Shown here in pieces: positions 37,508 through 48,019 of a stretch of DNA of 64,000 nucleotides. The notes under the pieces are model-generated. The model saw nothing but the letters and a program-made list of their open reading frames with translations, did not search any database and had not been told where the DNA came from. Both the position numbers and the translations under genes were made by a program. The stretch comes from Pseudosulfitobacter pseudonitzschiae (GTDB lineage: Bacteria; Pseudomonadota; Alphaproteobacteria; Rhodobacterales; Rhodobacteraceae), in the NCBI RefSeq assembly GCF_002222635.1, contig NZ_CP022415.1, forward strand, positions 1,860,001-1,924,000, in the 5' to 3' direction. How positions within the stretch are numbered: the stretch's first letter is position 1; every line of letters begins with the position of its first letter.

Positions 37508-39522
37508 TCCGCAGCCATCGCCCCTTGCAAACGTGCCTTGGCGCTGGCGCTAAGTTCGGCCATCAGCGGGCTCGAACGCGCAATCGGGTTGGTCAGATAG
37601 AAATCCGACACCGCCCCGCGGAACGGCGCATCGCCCAGCTTGCCTGTCGCCACGGGCTGCCATGCATTCTCGGGAACCTCGTCCAGATCGGCAATATGCG
37701 GCACCGCTTCGACCAGTGCAGTGCGCAGGCTGGCCAGATTGTCATAGGACAGAACCGCGTCCATCTCACCCGACAGCGCGCGCAGGATGGCCCAGTTTTC
37801 CTTGGCCATACCGGGTGCAAAGCTGGCGCGTTGGGCCAGTTGCGGGCGGCCTTCGGTGTTGATGAACACGCCGCTTTCTTCGGTATAGGCGGCGGCGGGC
37901 AGGATCACATCGGCACGGTGTGCGCCACGGTCGCCATGGCTGCCCTGATAGATGACAAAGGCACCTTCGCCAATCTCGACTTCGTCGGCACCAAGGTTAT
38001 AGATCACATCGGCCTCGGTCACCGCATCCATGCCGCGATCGTTCACCGCACCCACATCCATCGCACCCACGCGGGACGCGGCGGTGTGCAGCACCATGAA
38101 TTTCGATTTGGTATCTTCGGCCAGCTTCATCGCAGCAGCCAGAACCGCGGCGCCGTCCGCCTCTTGCAAGGCGCCCTGACCCACGATCACAATTGACGGT
38201 GCATCCAGAACATCGCCATAGTCTTTGCCCAGCAGGCTGTTCAGCGCGGCGCGGTCGGTGCCCACATGCGCGTAATCATATGTCAAATCAGCGGCTTCGC
38301 CCACCAGACCCACGTTGGCACCTGCGGCCCATGCCTTGCGGATGCGCGCGTTCAGCACCGGTGCTTCAATGCGGGGATTGGTGCCGATCAGTTGGATGAA
38401 TTTGGCCGTGTCGATGTCTTCGATCCGCGCGGTCCCTGCATAGGCAGACCGGTTGCCCGCCTCAAGCCTGGCGCCATCGGTGCGACATTCGACGACACCG
38501 CCCTGCCCCTCGATCAACTGTTTCAGTGCAAAGATCGCCTCGACAGGAGCCAGATCGCCAACCAGACCGGCCAGTTTCCCGGCACCTTTGATTTTCGCGG
38601 CTGCCAGTTGCAGCGCTTCGCCCCAATCGGCTTTGCGCAGCTTGCCGTTTTCTCGGATGTAAGGCGTGTCCAGACGTTGCCGGCGCAGCCCGTCCCAGAC
38701 GAAACGGGTCTTGTCCGAAATCCACTCTTCGTTCACGCCATCGTGGTTCAATGGCAGAAAACGCATGACTTCGCGGCCCTTGGTGTCCACGCGAATGGAT
38801 GATCCAAGCGCGTCCATTACGTCAATGCTCTCGGTTTTACTCAGTTCCCACGGACGGGCTGTAAAGGCATAGGGCTTCGAGACCAGCGCGCCGACAGGGC
38901 ACAGGTCGATGATGTTGCCCTGCAAATTCGAATCCAGCGTTTCGCCCAGATAGGACGTAATCTCGGCGTCTTCGCCGCGACCAGTCTGGCCCATCTGGGT
39001 GATGCCAGCAACCTCGGTGGTGAAGCGCACGCAACGGGTACATGAAATGCACCGCGTCATGTGGGTTTCGACCAGCGGACCCAGATCCAGATCCACGTTC
39101 GCACGCTTGGGCTCACGGTAACGGCTGAAATCAACGCCGTAAGCCATCGCCTGATCTTGCAGGTCGCATTCGCCGCCCTGATCACAGATCGGGCAATCCA
39201 GCGGGTGGTTGATCAGCAGGAATTCCATCACGCCCTCGCGGGCCTTTTTGACCATCGGGCTGTTGGTTTTCACCACTGGCGGCTGGCCTTCGGGGCCGGG
39301 GCGCAGATCGCGCACCTGCATGGCGCAGGACGCCGCAGGCTTGGGCGGGCCGCCAACGACCTCGACCAGACACATCCGACAGTTGCCTGCAATCGTCAGC
39401 CGCTCGTGGTAGCAAAAGCGTGGAACCTCGATACCGGCTTGCTCACAAGCCTGAATCAGGGTCATTGCCCCGTCTACTTCGATTTCGTGGCCGTCGATGA
39501 TGATCTTGCGAAGGTCGCTCAT
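37504..39522 (-). CDS. nuoG: NADH-quinone oxidoreductase subunit G
   Basis: The large peripheral Fe-S subunit (672 residues). N-terminal 2Fe-2S ligands lie in [18 protein letters not shown], further cluster ligands in [17 protein letters not shown] and [10 protein letters not shown], and the [12 protein letters not shown] segment; the rest is a molybdopterin-oxidoreductase-like domain. Length agrees with alphaproteobacterial and mitochondrial forms, shorter than the 900-residue E. coli NuoG. A DUF5333-like gene precedes it (3 bases). Confidence 0.96.
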   Translation of the reverse strand: MSDLRKIIIDGHEIEVDGAMTLIQACEQAGIEVPRFCYHERLTIAGNCRMCLVEVVGGPPKPAASCAMQVRDLRPGPEGQPPVVKTNSPMVKKAREGVMEFLLINHPLDCPICDQGGECDLQDQAMAYGVDFSRYREPKRANVDLDLGPLVETHMTRCISCTRCVRFTTEVAGITQMGQTGRGEDAEITSYLGETLDSNLQGNIIDLCPVGALVSKPYAFTARPWELSKTESIDVMDALGSSIRVDTKGREVMRFLPLNHDGVNEEWISDKTRFVWDGLRRQRLDTPYIRENGKLRKADWGEALQLAAAKIKGAGKLAGLVGDLAPVEAIFALKQLIEGQGGVVECRTDGARLEAGNRSAYAGTARIEDIDTAKFIQLIGTNPRIEAPVLNARIRKAWAAGANVGLVGEAADLTYDYAHVGTDRAALNSLLGKDYGDVLDAPSIVIVGQGALQEADGAAVLAAAMKLAEDTKSKFMVLHTAASRVGAMDVGAVNDRGMDAVTEADVIYNLGADEVEIGEGAFVIYQGSHGDRGAHRADVILPAAAYTEESGVFINTEGRPQLAQRASFAPGMAKENWAILRALSGEMDAVLSYDNLASLRTALVEAVPHIADLDEVPENAWQPVATGKLGDAPFRGAVSDFYLTNPIARSSPLMAELSASAKARLQGAMAAE

Positions 39523-39525
39523 GCG

Positions 39526-39936
39526 TCAATTCACCCTGAGTAACGAACCGATCCGGCTCGATTTTTCGATTTCGTTGCGCCCAAGCGCGCAATACGTCTC
39601 TGGCTGTCCGGCGACAACCCCATTGGCAGCCAAATATGCATCGCCGCGCTGTTTCAGCCGCGCCTTTTCCACATCGGATTTCCGATAGGCGTCGATTTCC
39701 GCCTCGGAATAGCCCAATGCCTGTGCCTGACTTTTCAAATCGTTGATATAGCCAAACGCCCTGAGCATCCGCGCCGAGATATCGGGACATGCCTTGCGGA
39801 TTTCATCGGCAAGGCCAACAGCCAGCAAACCATCGTCAATCGGCGTGTCCCGCAGATGCGGTTTGGCCACAACCGAAGTTGTGGCAGCCATCGACAGAGC
39901 GATTGTAGCGCCCAAAACAAGTGTCTTCATTTGCAT
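39526..39936 (-). CDS. Secreted DUF5333-like protein
   Basis: A 136-residue protein with a clear signal peptide (MKTLVLGATIALSMAATTSVVA) and a mature domain of about 110 residues, containing CPDISARMLRAFGYINDL and ETYCALGRNEI with a conserved-looking Cys pair. It resembles the DUF5333 family found in the nuo operon of Rhodobacteraceae. Start: ATG at 39936, with AGGAG 8 bases before it; the frame runs upstream to an ATG at 40074 that overlaps the stop of the preceding gene (ATGA), so a longer form cannot be excluded. Periplasmic location implies a role outside the electron-transfer arm. Confidence 0.75.
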   Translation of the reverse strand: MQMKTLVLGATIALSMAATTSVVAKPHLRDTPIDDGLLAVGLADEIRKACPDISARMLRAFGYINDLKSQAQALGYSEAEIDAYRKSDVEKARLKQRGDAYLAANGVVAGQPETYCALGRNEIEKSSRIGSLLRVN

Positions 39937-40070
39937 ATTCACGTCTCCTGTGCTGCGAAACGGGTCGCGCACGCGCGCGGTCCCTTTTCCACAGATGGGA
40001 AACCGGCGCTCTGATATGCAATAACAGTACGCGCCCTGCACAGGAACGGGGCGATATGTCGCCACGTCGC

Positions 40071-40397
40071 TCATAGAACGTCGCATTTCCCTTGCAGCAA
40101 AAGCGTATCGTTGTTCACCGACAGCGCGCCGTCCTCGCCGTCAGGGCCACGTGTCCACGCGATGTTCGAGGTGCCGAAATTCTCGATGCAATACTTCGTT
40201 CCCGCGTGGCGCCCTGCCTCGCGTGCGCCGGTCAGGCTTTGCGAAACAGGTCTGATTTCGGACTGGAATTGCGCGCGGTCGTCATCGACCTTTTTGGTTT
40301 TGGCGCGATAATAATGGCCATCAAAGGCAATGCCCTTGTCGCGCTCGGTGCAGGCCGCCACCGCCAGTGCAACCACCAGCAAAAGGATTATACGCAT
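40071..40397 (-). CDS. Small lipoprotein in the nuo operon
   Basis: A 108-residue predicted lipoprotein: MRIILLLVVALAVAACTE with lipobox AVAAC (Cys16). The mature part is polar and contains a Cys near the middle (KYCIEN) and one near the end (KCDVL), which might pair. No family recognised. Its ATG overlaps the MAPEG stop by one base (TGATG), and its stop overlaps a possible upstream start of the DUF5333-like frame, so it is firmly part of the operon. Confidence 0.7.
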   Translation of the reverse strand: MRIILLLVVALAVAACTERDKGIAFDGHYYRAKTKKVDDDRAQFQSEIRPVSQSLTGAREAGRHAGTKYCIENFGTSNIAWTRGPDGEDGALSVNNDTLLLQGKCDVL

Positions 40398-40801
40398 CAC
40401 AAAGCCCCCCAAATTGCCATGACCGCCAAAGCCAGAACACACAGCATACTGATCGACCAGAACAGGCTGCGCAGCGGCTGGTTGGTGGTGCCGATATGCA
40501 CAAAAGCCATCACAACCCGCGCGGTCAGAAAGACCGACGCGAACAGGTTGACCCAGAACGGTGCCACGCCGATCAGAATCGCCGCCACAAGGGCCGCAAT
40601 GAATGGTCCCGCGCTTTCGACAGCGTTGGCGTGCGCGCGCCCCTTGCGATATACTGCATTGGCGTAATCACGTTTGACCTGCCCGCAATCACAGCGCAAG
40701 TCGTCCACGCGCCCCATTGCAGACAGTGCCGTCAGCACGAACATCAAAGCGGCATAGCCGCCCAATGCTGCGATGGCGTGGGAATAAAGTTCCATTTCCA
40801 T
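40397..40801 (-). CDS. MAPEG family membrane protein in the nuo operon
   Basis: A 134-residue protein with four membrane segments and the MAPEG-type pattern: AALMFVLTALSAMGR, NAVESAGPFIAALVAA and a C-terminal hydrophobic run. MAPEG proteins include glutathione-linked detoxifying enzymes, but bacterial members of this short type have no proven activity. It lies between nuoF and the lipoprotein gene and overlaps the latter by one base. Its presence inside the operon seems characteristic of the group and deserves notice. Confidence 0.85.
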   Translation of the reverse strand: MEMELYSHAIAALGGYAALMFVLTALSAMGRVDDLRCDCGQVKRDYANAVYRKGRAHANAVESAGPFIAALVAAILIGVAPFWVNLFASVFLTARVVMAFVHIGTTNQPLRSLFWSISMLCVLALAVMAIWGAL

Positions 40802-40804
40802 GTC

Positions 40805-42100
40805 CTATTCCGCTGCAACGGCACTGACGCGGCCTGTGCGTTTGTGTTTGATACGGTCTTCGATTTCGTCGCGAAAGTTGCGGATCAGACCCTGAATCGG
40901 CCACGCTGCCGCGTCGCCAAGGGCGCAAATCGTGTGCCCTTCGACCTGTTTGGTCACGTCCAGCAGCATGTCGATTTCTTCAACCTCGGCGTCGCCCTTG
41001 ACCAGACGTTCCATCACCCGCATCATCCAGCCGGTGCCTTCACGGCAGGGCGTACACTGGCCGCAGCTTTCGTGTTTGTAGAACTTGGCCAGACGCCAGA
41101 TCGCTTTGATAATGTCGGTGTCTTTGTCCATCACGATCACCGCAGCCGTGCCCAGACCCGACCGCTGCTCGCGCAGATAGTCGAAATCCATGATCGCGTC
41201 GCGCATGTGCTCGCCGCGGATACAAGGCACGGACGACCCACCGGGGATCACAGCCTTGAGATTGTCCCAGCCGCCGCGAATGCCGCCGCAATGCTTTTCG
41301 ATCAGCTCCTCAAAGGTGATCGACATGGCTTCTTCGACGACGCAGGGGTTGTTCACATGGCCCGAAATCGCAAACAGCTTGGTGCCCGCGTTGTTGGGGC
41401 GGCCAAAGGACGAAAACCAGTCCGGTCCACGGCGCAAAATCGTTGGCACAACGGCGATGGATTCGACGTTGTTCACCGTCGTCGGGCAGCCGTACAGGCC
41501 CGCACCCGCCGGAAACGGCGGCTTCATGCGCGGCATCCCCTTCTTGCCCTCAAGGCTTTCCAAAAGTGCTGTTTCCTCGCCGCAGATATAGGCACCGGCA
41601 CCGTGGTGCAGGTAAATATCAAAATCCCAGCCCGATTTGGCGGCGTTTTTGCCCACCAGACCCGCGTCATAACATTCGTCAATCGCTGCTTGCAGCGCCT
41701 CGCGCTCGCGGATGTATTCGCCGCGAATGTAGATGTAACAGGCGTTGGCATTCATCGCAAAAGACGCGATCAGACACCCTTCGATCAGCGTATGCGGATC
41801 GTGGCGCATGATTTCGCGGTCTTTGCATGTACCGGGTTCGGATTCGTCGGCGTTGACCACCAGATAGGACGGACGACCGTCGCTTTCCTTGGGCATGAAC
41901 GACCATTTCAACCCCGTGGGAAAGCCCGCACCGCCACGTCCGCGCAGACCGCTTTCTTTCATCTGGGAAACGACCCAGTCACGGCCATTTTTGATGATCG
42001 CGTCCGTACCATCCCAATGGCCACGCGCCTGCGCACCTTTCAGCGTGCGGTCGTGCATACCATAAAGATTGGTAAAAATCCGGTCCTTGTCCTGCAACAT
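40805..42100 (-). CDS. nuoF: NADH-quinone oxidoreductase subunit F
   Basis: The NADH- and FMN-binding subunit (431 residues), where electrons enter complex I. Binding sites: [15 protein letters not shown] for [36 protein letters not shown] in pieces [12 protein letters not shown] and ESLEG, and the 4Fe-4S motif [10 protein letters not shown]. It lies 6 bases after the small DUF5337-like gene. Confidence 0.96.
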   Translation of the reverse strand: MLQDKDRIFTNLYGMHDRTLKGAQARGHWDGTDAIIKNGRDWVVSQMKESGLRGRGGAGFPTGLKWSFMPKESDGRPSYLVVNADESEPGTCKDREIMRHDPHTLIEGCLIASFAMNANACYIYIRGEYIREREALQAAIDECYDAGLVGKNAAKSGWDFDIYLHHGAGAYICGEETALLESLEGKKGMPRMKPPFPAGAGLYGCPTTVNNVESIAVVPTILRRGPDWFSSFGRPNNAGTKLFAISGHVNNPCVVEEAMSITFEELIEKHCGGIRGGWDNLKAVIPGGSSVPCIRGEHMRDAIMDFDYLREQRSGLGTAAVIVMDKDTDIIKAIWRLAKFYKHESCGQCTPCREGTGWMMRVMERLVKGDAEVEEIDMLLDVTKQVEGHTICALGDAAAWPIQGLIRNFRDEIEDRIKHKRTGRVSAVAAE

Positions 42101-42106
42101 GTCCGT

Positions 42107-42325
42107 TCAGCCCTTGTCTTTCTGGCGCGCACGCCAGATGTTGAAACCCATCCACAACGCCCAACCGAAACCGGCCAACGCTGCAAGGTCAAAGAGAGCA
42201 AGGGTCCGGCTTGTCCAGCCCAGATACCCCCCCGCGATTGTCACGCCCAGCCAGAACAGCGCCACAGCCACAATCCACACCGCCAAGCGCTGCCCTGCCC
42301 TGTTTTCCTTGTCCTGACCCTGCAT
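42107..42325 (-). CDS. Small DUF5337-like membrane protein in the nuo operon
   Basis: A 72-residue protein with two membrane segments (about residues 14-32 and 40-62) separated by a short loop GGYLGWTSRTLALFDL; a charged N- and C-terminus. It resembles the DUF5337 family of Rhodobacteraceae nuo operons, a call from recollection of the pattern. It lies between the 285-residue gene and nuoF. Possibly an assembly or accessory factor; no biochemical data are implied. Confidence 0.65.
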   Translation of the reverse strand: MQGQDKENRAGQRLAVWIVAVALFWLGVTIAGGYLGWTSRTLALFDLAALAGFGWALWMGFNIWRARQKDKG

Positions 42326-42340
42326 GAAACCTGTCGGCGT

Positions 42341-43198
42341 TTAGGAAACGCCGCCTTTCTTGACCCTACTCGAAAATTCCGTGCTGCCACCTTTGGCCAG
42401 CACCTTGGCCTGTTTGACCCATTCATCACGGCTGACCCGACCTTTGAACCCAACTAGGTTCTGATCGGCCCATTCGACTTCTTTCTTGCGCCATCCGGCC
42501 ACCTGCGAAAAGTGGAAGATGCCCATGTTGTTCAACATCGATTCCAGCTTGGGGCCGACACCTTTGATCAGCTTCAGATCGTCGGCACCACCCTCGCGCG
42601 GGGCGCTAAGCATCTCGGGCTTGCCATCGGCAGCCACGGGCGCGCGGACGGTGGTGGACGCAGCGCCTGCATCCTTACTGTCCGCAGCTTTGCTTACCGG
42701 TGCTTTTGCAGCTGCGGCTTTTTTGACTGGCTCGGCCACTTCGGCAGCAGGGGCAGAAGCTTCAGCGGGCTTTTCGTATTTCCAGTCGCCTTTGCGCGCG
42801 GCCAATTCTTCCTGACCGGCCAAACGGGCGCTGGGTTTTACCAGAGCCTTCTCATCGGGTGCAGCGGCTGCAGCACTTGGCGTCGGGGTGGCGACTTCTG
42901 CCTCAGGGGCTGATGCGTCGGCAACAGGGGCAGCTTCGGTGGCGGGTTCAGGCGTGGTTGTCGGTGCTGCGGATGGTGTCGCGTCTGCGTCCTCGGGGGC
43001 ATCGGATGCCAAGGAACCACAGCGCACAGGTTTCAGAAGAAGACCGCCAGCGACAAAGACCACGATCCCGAACAGGATCGAGGTGAAAAAGCCATACCCT
43101 GTGAAAGCAATCAGCAGAATGGCCAACACCATCCCGGCAATTGCCGACAGCATCCAACACTTGCGTGTGCAATCCTGCATTTGTTCGTTCGCGTTCAT
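42341..43198 (-). CDS. Membrane protein with a helix-hairpin-helix-like domain duplicated from/into NuoE
   Basis: A 285-residue protein: two hydrophobic segments at the N-terminus (about residues 15-35 and 38-56), an Ala/Pro/Glu-rich linker (about 65-200), and a C-terminal domain (206-285) beginning [17 protein letters not shown], a helix-hairpin-helix-like motif. This domain matches the C-terminal end of NuoE, encoded just upstream, in roughly two thirds of positions by eye, including [14 protein letters not shown]. It probably arose by duplication and may recruit or position NuoE at the membrane; that is inference. Confidence 0.8.
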   Translation of the reverse strand: MNANEQMQDCTRKCWMLSAIAGMVLAILLIAFTGYGFFTSILFGIVVFVAGGLLLKPVRCGSLASDAPEDADATPSAAPTTTPEPATEAAPVADASAPEAEVATPTPSAAAAAPDEKALVKPSARLAGQEELAARKGDWKYEKPAEASAPAAEVAEPVKKAAAAKAPVSKAADSKDAGAASTTVRAPVAADGKPEMLSAPREGGADDLKLIKGVGPKLESMLNNMGIFHFSQVAGWRKKEVEWADQNLVGFKGRVSRDEWVKQAKVLAKGGSTEFSSRVKKGGVS

Positions 43199-43221
43199 CT
43201 TTATCCCTCTCCTGAATTTAA

Positions 43222-44433
43222 TTATTCGTTATAGATACCGTCCTTTTTGGCACGGGTGGAAAATTCTGTCTCTTCATTTGCGGCCAGCTTGCTTGCCTGT
43301 TCAACCCAGTTGTCACGGCTAACGCGGCCCTTGAAGCCGACAAGGTTCTGATCGACCCAAGCCACTTCTGCGTCGGACCAATTGGCGATCTGGTCGAAAT
43401 GGTAAAAGCCCAACTCATGCAGCATCGCTTCAAGTTTGGGGCCAACGCCTTTGATCATTTTCAGATCATCAGGACCAGCCTTGCGCGGAGCCTTCATCGT
43501 GCGGGGCTTTTTGCCTGCACCTGTCGCTGCACCTGCATCATTCTCGACTTTCACACCGGCGTCAACGGCAGCGTCGGGCGCTGCCTTGGTGCGCTCGGGT
43601 TTGGCTTTGGACTGTGCTTCGGACGCAGGAGCCGGTGCGACTTTGGCCTTGGTCTCGGTCACAAGGGCCGACGGCGCGGTACGCATCTTGGGCTTGGCGG
43701 GTGGTTTGCTTGCGGTGTTGGCCGCCTTGTCCTGCCACGGCGTGACAAGCGGCACTTCGGTGCCGTCGATACGCTTGACCGTGTCGCCAATGTCCTCCGC
43801 CAACTGAACGCTGGCGTTATATTGTGTCTTGCCGCTTTCGTACTCTGTCAGCGTGGTCAGACCGTTCAGCGGCTCAGACGCATAGCGCCCGTTTTGCGGG
43901 CCGGGTGTGGGCACGCGTCCGGCAGCAAGCTCGTCGATGATCTCGCCCATACGCTCGGTGGTCAGATCTTCGTAATAATCCTTGCCGATCTGGGCCATGG
44001 GCGCGTTGGCACAAGAGCCAAGACATTCAACCTCTTCCCACGAAAACTTGCCATCGGCCGACAATTCATGCGGCTTGGCGGCGATCTTGTTTTTGCAAAC
44101 CGCCATCAGGTCTTCCGCACCGCAGATCATGCACGACGTGGTGCCACAAACCTGAATATGCGCAACAGAACCAACCGGTTGCAGCTGGAACATGAAGTAG
44201 AACGATGCCACCTCGAGCCCGCGAATATAGGCCATGCCCAGCATTTCACACACGTGTTCAATCGCGGGGCGGGTCAACCAGCCCTCTTGCTCTTGCGCAC
44301 GCCACAACAGCGGAATGATCGCCGAGGCCTGACGGCCTTCGGGATATTTGGTGATCTGGGCTTCGGCCCACGCCTGATTGGCGGAGGTGAAGGCAAAGCT
44401 TTCGGGTTGGTCAAGGTGCAAGCGGCGGAGCAT
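43222..44433 (-). CDS. nuoE: NADH-quinone oxidoreductase subunit E, with a C-terminal extension
   Basis: The 2Fe-2S subunit of the NADH-oxidising arm: ligands in [10 protein letters not shown] and CLGSCANAP (within about residues 96-146). Its 403 residues exceed the usual 160-240: a Lys/Ala/Pro-rich linker (about 230-320) is followed by an added domain (322-403) starting [17 protein letters not shown], helix-hairpin-helix-like, shared with the next gene. The extension is not needed for electron transfer in other bacteria. Its function is unknown. Confidence 0.94.
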   Translation of the reverse strand: MLRRLHLDQPESFAFTSANQAWAEAQITKYPEGRQASAIIPLLWRAQEQEGWLTRPAIEHVCEMLGMAYIRGLEVASFYFMFQLQPVGSVAHIQVCGTTSCMICGAEDLMAVCKNKIAAKPHELSADGKFSWEEVECLGSCANAPMAQIGKDYYEDLTTERMGEIIDELAAGRVPTPGPQNGRYASEPLNGLTTLTEYESGKTQYNASVQLAEDIGDTVKRIDGTEVPLVTPWQDKAANTASKPPAKPKMRTAPSALVTETKAKVAPAPASEAQSKAKPERTKAAPDAAVDAGVKVENDAGAATGAGKKPRTMKAPRKAGPDDLKMIKGVGPKLEAMLHELGFYHFDQIANWSDAEVAWVDQNLVGFKGRVSRDNWVEQASKLAANEETEFSTRAKKDGIYNE

Positions 44434-44460
44434 CAGTTCGACTTTCGGTTCGCGTGGCAG

Positions 44461-44502
44461 AGGTGGGAGCCTCCGGCGGGAGTTTTACGGGCAAGATGAA
44501 GC
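44461..44502 (-). repeat. Dispersed hairpin element, truncated copy 5
   Basis: Read on the minus strand it starts CTTCATCTTGCC-CGTAAAACTCC, the shared leader of the element family, but the double hairpin is reduced to a short CTCC-CGCC-GGAG stem. It fills part of the 91-base gap between nuoD and nuoE and may influence the mRNA between these genes. Confidence 0.5.
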
Positions 44503-44524
44503 GCAGGAGAGACCAGAGGGCGAA

Positions 44525-45739
44525 TCACCGGTCAATCTCTCCGAACACGACATCCATCGTGCCGATGATCGCAGCGACATCGGCCAGTTGGTGGCCGCGG
44601 CTCATGTGGTCCATCGCCTGAAGGTGCAGGAACCCGGGCGCGCGTATCTTGGCACGGTAGGGTTTGTTGCTACCATCGGCGACAAGGTAGACGCCGAATT
44701 CGCCTTTGGGCGCTTCGACGGCACAGTACACTTCACCTTCGGGCACGTGGAACCCTTCGGTATAAAGCTTGAAGTGGTGGATCAGGCTTTCCATCGAGGT
44801 TTTCATATCGGTACGGCTGGGCGGGGTGATCTTGCCACGGGCCATGATGTCGCCCGTCGCTTCACGCAGTTTGCCGATGGCCTGTTTGATGATGCTGACC
44901 GACTGGCGCATTTCTTCCATACGTACAAGATAGCGGTCATAGCAGTCGCCGTTCTTGCCCACAGGAATCTGGAAATCGAACTCGTCATAGCATTCATAGG
45001 GCTGCGACCGGCGCAAATCCCATGCCAGCCCCGAGCCGCGCACCATCACGCCGGAAAAGCCGTATTCAAGAATATCCTCTTCGGTCACGATGCCGATATC
45101 GGCGTTGCGCTGCTTGAAGATGCGGTTTTCGGTCAGCAGACCGTCAATATCGGCCAGAACGGCGGGAAACTCGTGCGCCCACTGTTCAATATCGTCCAAC
45201 AGCGCGTCGGGCAGATCCTGATGCACGCCGCCAGGGCGGAAATAGGCCGCGTGCAGACGCGCACCACAAGCCCGCTCGTAGAAGATCATCAGCTTTTCGC
45301 GTTCTTCAAAGCCCCACAGCGGCGGCGTCAGCGCGCCCACGTCCATCGCCTGCGTGGTCACGTTCAGCAGGTGGTTCAGCACGCGCCCGATCTCGGAATA
45401 CAACACACGGATCAGCGAGGCACGGCGGGGCACCGGGGTGCCGGTCAACTTTTCGATGGCCAGACACCACGCGTGTTCCTGATTCATCGGGGCCACATAA
45501 TCCAGCCGGTCGAAGTAGGGCAGGTTTTGCAGATACGTCCGGCTTTCCATCAGCTTTTCTGTGCCACGGTGCAGCAGGCCGATGTGCGGATCGCACCGTT
45601 CGACAATTTCGCCGTCCAGTTCCAGCACCAGCCGCAAAACGCCGTGCGCCGCAGGGTGTTGCGGCCCGAAGTTGATGTTAAAGTTGCGGATTTTCTGCTC
45701 GCCCGTCAGGGCATCGTCAAATTTCGAGCCGTCCATCAT
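44525..45739 (-). CDS. nuoD: NADH-quinone oxidoreductase subunit D
   Basis: The quinone-site subunit (404 residues) related to the large subunit of hydrogenases. Typical segments: [32 protein letters not shown] and the C-terminal DVVFGEIDR. The start is the first of two ATGs at 45739; it overlaps the stop of a 55-codon frame (ATGA), and GGAGAGAGCGGG precedes it. A 91-base gap with a truncated repeat separates it from nuoE. Confidence 0.96.
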   Translation of the reverse strand: MMDGSKFDDALTGEQKIRNFNINFGPQHPAAHGVLRLVLELDGEIVERCDPHIGLLHRGTEKLMESRTYLQNLPYFDRLDYVAPMNQEHAWCLAIEKLTGTPVPRRASLIRVLYSEIGRVLNHLLNVTTQAMDVGALTPPLWGFEEREKLMIFYERACGARLHAAYFRPGGVHQDLPDALLDDIEQWAHEFPAVLADIDGLLTENRIFKQRNADIGIVTEEDILEYGFSGVMVRGSGLAWDLRRSQPYECYDEFDFQIPVGKNGDCYDRYLVRMEEMRQSVSIIKQAIGKLREATGDIMARGKITPPSRTDMKTSMESLIHHFKLYTEGFHVPEGEVYCAVEAPKGEFGVYLVADGSNKPYRAKIRAPGFLHLQAMDHMSRGHQLADVAAIIGTMDVVFGEIDR

Positions 45740-45903
45740 CCCGCTCTCTCCTGCATGTGTTCCTGCCACCGCAGCGGCAGCGCGCCCAACCTGGACGCAA
45801 CATAATCATATTGTGGTTGCAAAATCGCGCGCAATGCTTGCGCCAGCCAGGCCGTTCCCGACCGGGCAGCCCCGTTGCCGTAAAGAAAGGTCGCGTCACC
45901 CAT
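45736..45903 (-). CDS. Putative 55-residue protein between nuoC and nuoD
   Basis: A frame of 55 codons starting [20 protein letters not shown]. Its ATG shares a base with the stop of the preceding 57-residue gene (TGATG) and its TGA overlaps the nuoD ATG (ATGA). The sequence is polar with one amphipathic helix and no membrane segment. A longer version (start 45945) would overlap the 57-residue gene in another frame and is less likely. I recognise no family. Coding status rests on the junctions. Confidence 0.5.
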   Translation of the reverse strand: MGDATFLYGNGAARSGTAWLAQALRAILQPQYDYVASRLGALPLRWQEHMQERAG

Positions 45904-46076
45904 CAGCGCTTTTCCAGCTCTTGCAACCGCATCCCGATCCACCACAGCAATGCGATGGTGCCGAACGGGACGATACAGGCCGCAGCCCAGTATTTATTGA
46001 TGCCAAAAAACGGCAGCAGCTTGAGCATCGGAATAACCGTCAATGCCGACAGTATAAGCCACCACAAGCCGCCCAT
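45903..46076 (-). CDS. Putative 57-residue membrane protein between nuoC and nuoD
   Basis: A frame of 57 codons, [20 protein letters not shown] and onward, with two hydrophobic segments (residues about 4-24 and 31-50) and a charged tail MRLQELEKR. Its ATG shares a base with the nuoC stop (TGATG); its own stop shares a base with the next ATG. The composition (Trp/Leu/Ile-rich helices, Lys/Arg tail) is that of a real small membrane protein, and I recall similar short proteins at this place in other Rhodobacteraceae. A complex I-related role is inferred from place only. Confidence 0.7.
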   Translation of the reverse strand: MGGLWWLILSALTVIPMLKLLPFFGINKYWAAACIVPFGTIALLWWIGMRLQELEKR

Positions 46077-46705
46077 CACTTGGCGTCCTTGCTGACATGA
46101 CCGTCAGGCGCTGTCTTGTCATCGCCGGGCAGGATGTATTCGGCACCTTCCCACGGGGACATGAAATCGAACTGGCGGTATTCCTGCACCAGACTGACGG
46201 GTTCGTAAACCACGCGCTTTTGCGCCTCGTCATAGCGAACCTCGGTATAGCCGGTCGTCGGGAAATCCTTGCGCAGCGGATAGCCGCGAAAACCATAGTC
46301 GGTCAGGATGCGGCGCAGGTCGGGATGACCCGAGAACAAGATGCCGAACATATCGAAAACCTCGCGCTCGAACCAGTTGGCCGAGGGGTGGACGTTCACG
46401 ATCGACGGCACCATCGCATCTTCGCGCACCGACACGCGCAAGCGGATGCGGTGGTTCTGGTACATGCTGAGGAAGTGATAAACCACGTCGAACCGCTTGG
46501 TCCGGCCAGTGTAATCAACTGCCGTAATGTCAACCAGCGACGAGAAACGGCAGGTCGCATCGGTTTTCAGGAACTCGACCAGCCCGACGATGTTGTTGGG
46601 CGTGATGTCCAGATTCAGCTCGCCGTGGGTGATGTCCCAGGACAAGACACAGTCGGGGCGCTTGGCCTCGATATAGGTTCCCAGTTCTTTCAGTGCATCG
46701 CTCAT
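46076..46705 (-). CDS. nuoC: NADH-quinone oxidoreductase subunit C
   Basis: The 30 kDa-type hydrophilic subunit (209 residues) that packs against NuoD. The family segment [29 protein letters not shown] (in pieces [15 protein letters not shown] and GHPDLRRIL) and [10 protein letters not shown] are intact. It is a separate gene here, not fused to nuoD as in E. coli. Its stop overlaps the 57-residue gene. Confidence 0.96.
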   Translation of the reverse strand: MSDALKELGTYIEAKRPDCVLSWDITHGELNLDITPNNIVGLVEFLKTDATCRFSSLVDITAVDYTGRTKRFDVVYHFLSMYQNHRIRLRVSVREDAMVPSIVNVHPSANWFEREVFDMFGILFSGHPDLRRILTDYGFRGYPLRKDFPTTGYTEVRYDEAQKRVVYEPVSLVQEYRQFDFMSPWEGAEYILPGDDKTAPDGHVSKDAK

Positions 46706-46796
46706 CGGCTATCCTTACCCGAAGTCTGTCTTTGCGGTGCGGCCGTTGCCACACCCCTGCCCGCCGCCGTGGCGGAGGTATATCCCCGCATCCGGC

Positions 46797-47447
<651 letters not shown>

Positions 47448-47545
47448 TCACAGGGAAAACGCGGCCAAGCCGCTCTGCCATCAGCAAAACGCCCCGCAAA
47501 TCGGCCTTGGCCTGCGGCACTTTAGCACCCGCCCCCCGAAATGAC

Positions 47546-47574
47546 AAAAGCCGCCCTGTTGGGGGGCGGCTTTT
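47546..47574 (-). terminator. Rho-independent terminator-like hairpin between nuoA and nuoB
   Basis: AAAAGCCGCCC and GGGCGGCTTTT form an 11-base perfect stem with a 7-base loop, followed by a T-run in the direction of nuo transcription, 23 bases after the nuoA stop. The shape is that of a strong terminator, yet nuoB lies 216 bases downstream on the same strand. Confidence 0.8.
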
Positions 47575-47596
47575 CAACGGGGCGCTTAGGCGTGGC

Positions 47597-47962
47597 TTAT
47601 TGCCACTCAAGCGCGCCTTTTTTCCACTCATAGGCAAATCCGGCGGTCAGAACGCCAAGGAAAACCATCATCGACCAAAAGCCTGTCATGCTGATGTCCT
47701 TGAACGCGACAGCCCAGGGGAACAAAAAGGCGATTTCCAGATCGAAGATGATGAACAGGATCGACACCAGATAGAACCGCACATCGAATTTCATCCGCGC
47801 ATCGTCGAATGCGTTGAACCCGCATTCATAGGCGCTGACCTTTTCGGGGTCGGGACGGCGCACCGCGATGACCAATGCGGCAAGGATCAGAATCAGGCCC
47901 AATGCAATGGCAACGGCCAGAAAAACCAGAATGGGAAGGTATTCCCGCAGCATCTCGTCCAC
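47597..47962 (-). CDS. nuoA: NADH-quinone oxidoreductase subunit A
   Basis: A small membrane subunit of complex I with three segments (121 residues). The conserved [12 protein letters not shown] loop is present. A GTG at 47962 is chosen (AAAGGAAC upstream); the ATG at 47953 would drop three residues. It is the first gene of the nuo operon. Confidence 0.95.
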   Translation of the reverse strand: MDEMLREYLPILVFLAVAIALGLILILAALVIAVRRPDPEKVSAYECGFNAFDDARMKFDVRFYLVSILFIIFDLEIAFLFPWAVAFKDISMTGFWSMMVFLGVLTAGFAYEWKKGALEWQ

Positions 47963-48019
47963 GTGTGGTTCCTTTGCTTTGCCAGCGCACGGCGTCGCGC
48001 GGCCCTCAAGACTGGGGCA

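Noticed and set aside
39937-40074. Upstream extension of the DUF5333-like protein to the ATG at 40074.
   Set aside because: A good ribosome site and a signal peptide start at 39936; the extension has unusual composition. The overlap with the lipoprotein stop keeps it as a remote possibility.
40367-42457. Open frame of 696 codons on the plus strand opposite nuoF.
   Set aside because: Antisense shadow of nuoF and neighbours; low-complexity translation with no recognisable family.
45736-45945. 69-codon form of the small gene before nuoD.
   Set aside because: Its first 14 codons overlap the 57-residue membrane gene in another frame; the start at 45903 makes an exact stop/start junction.
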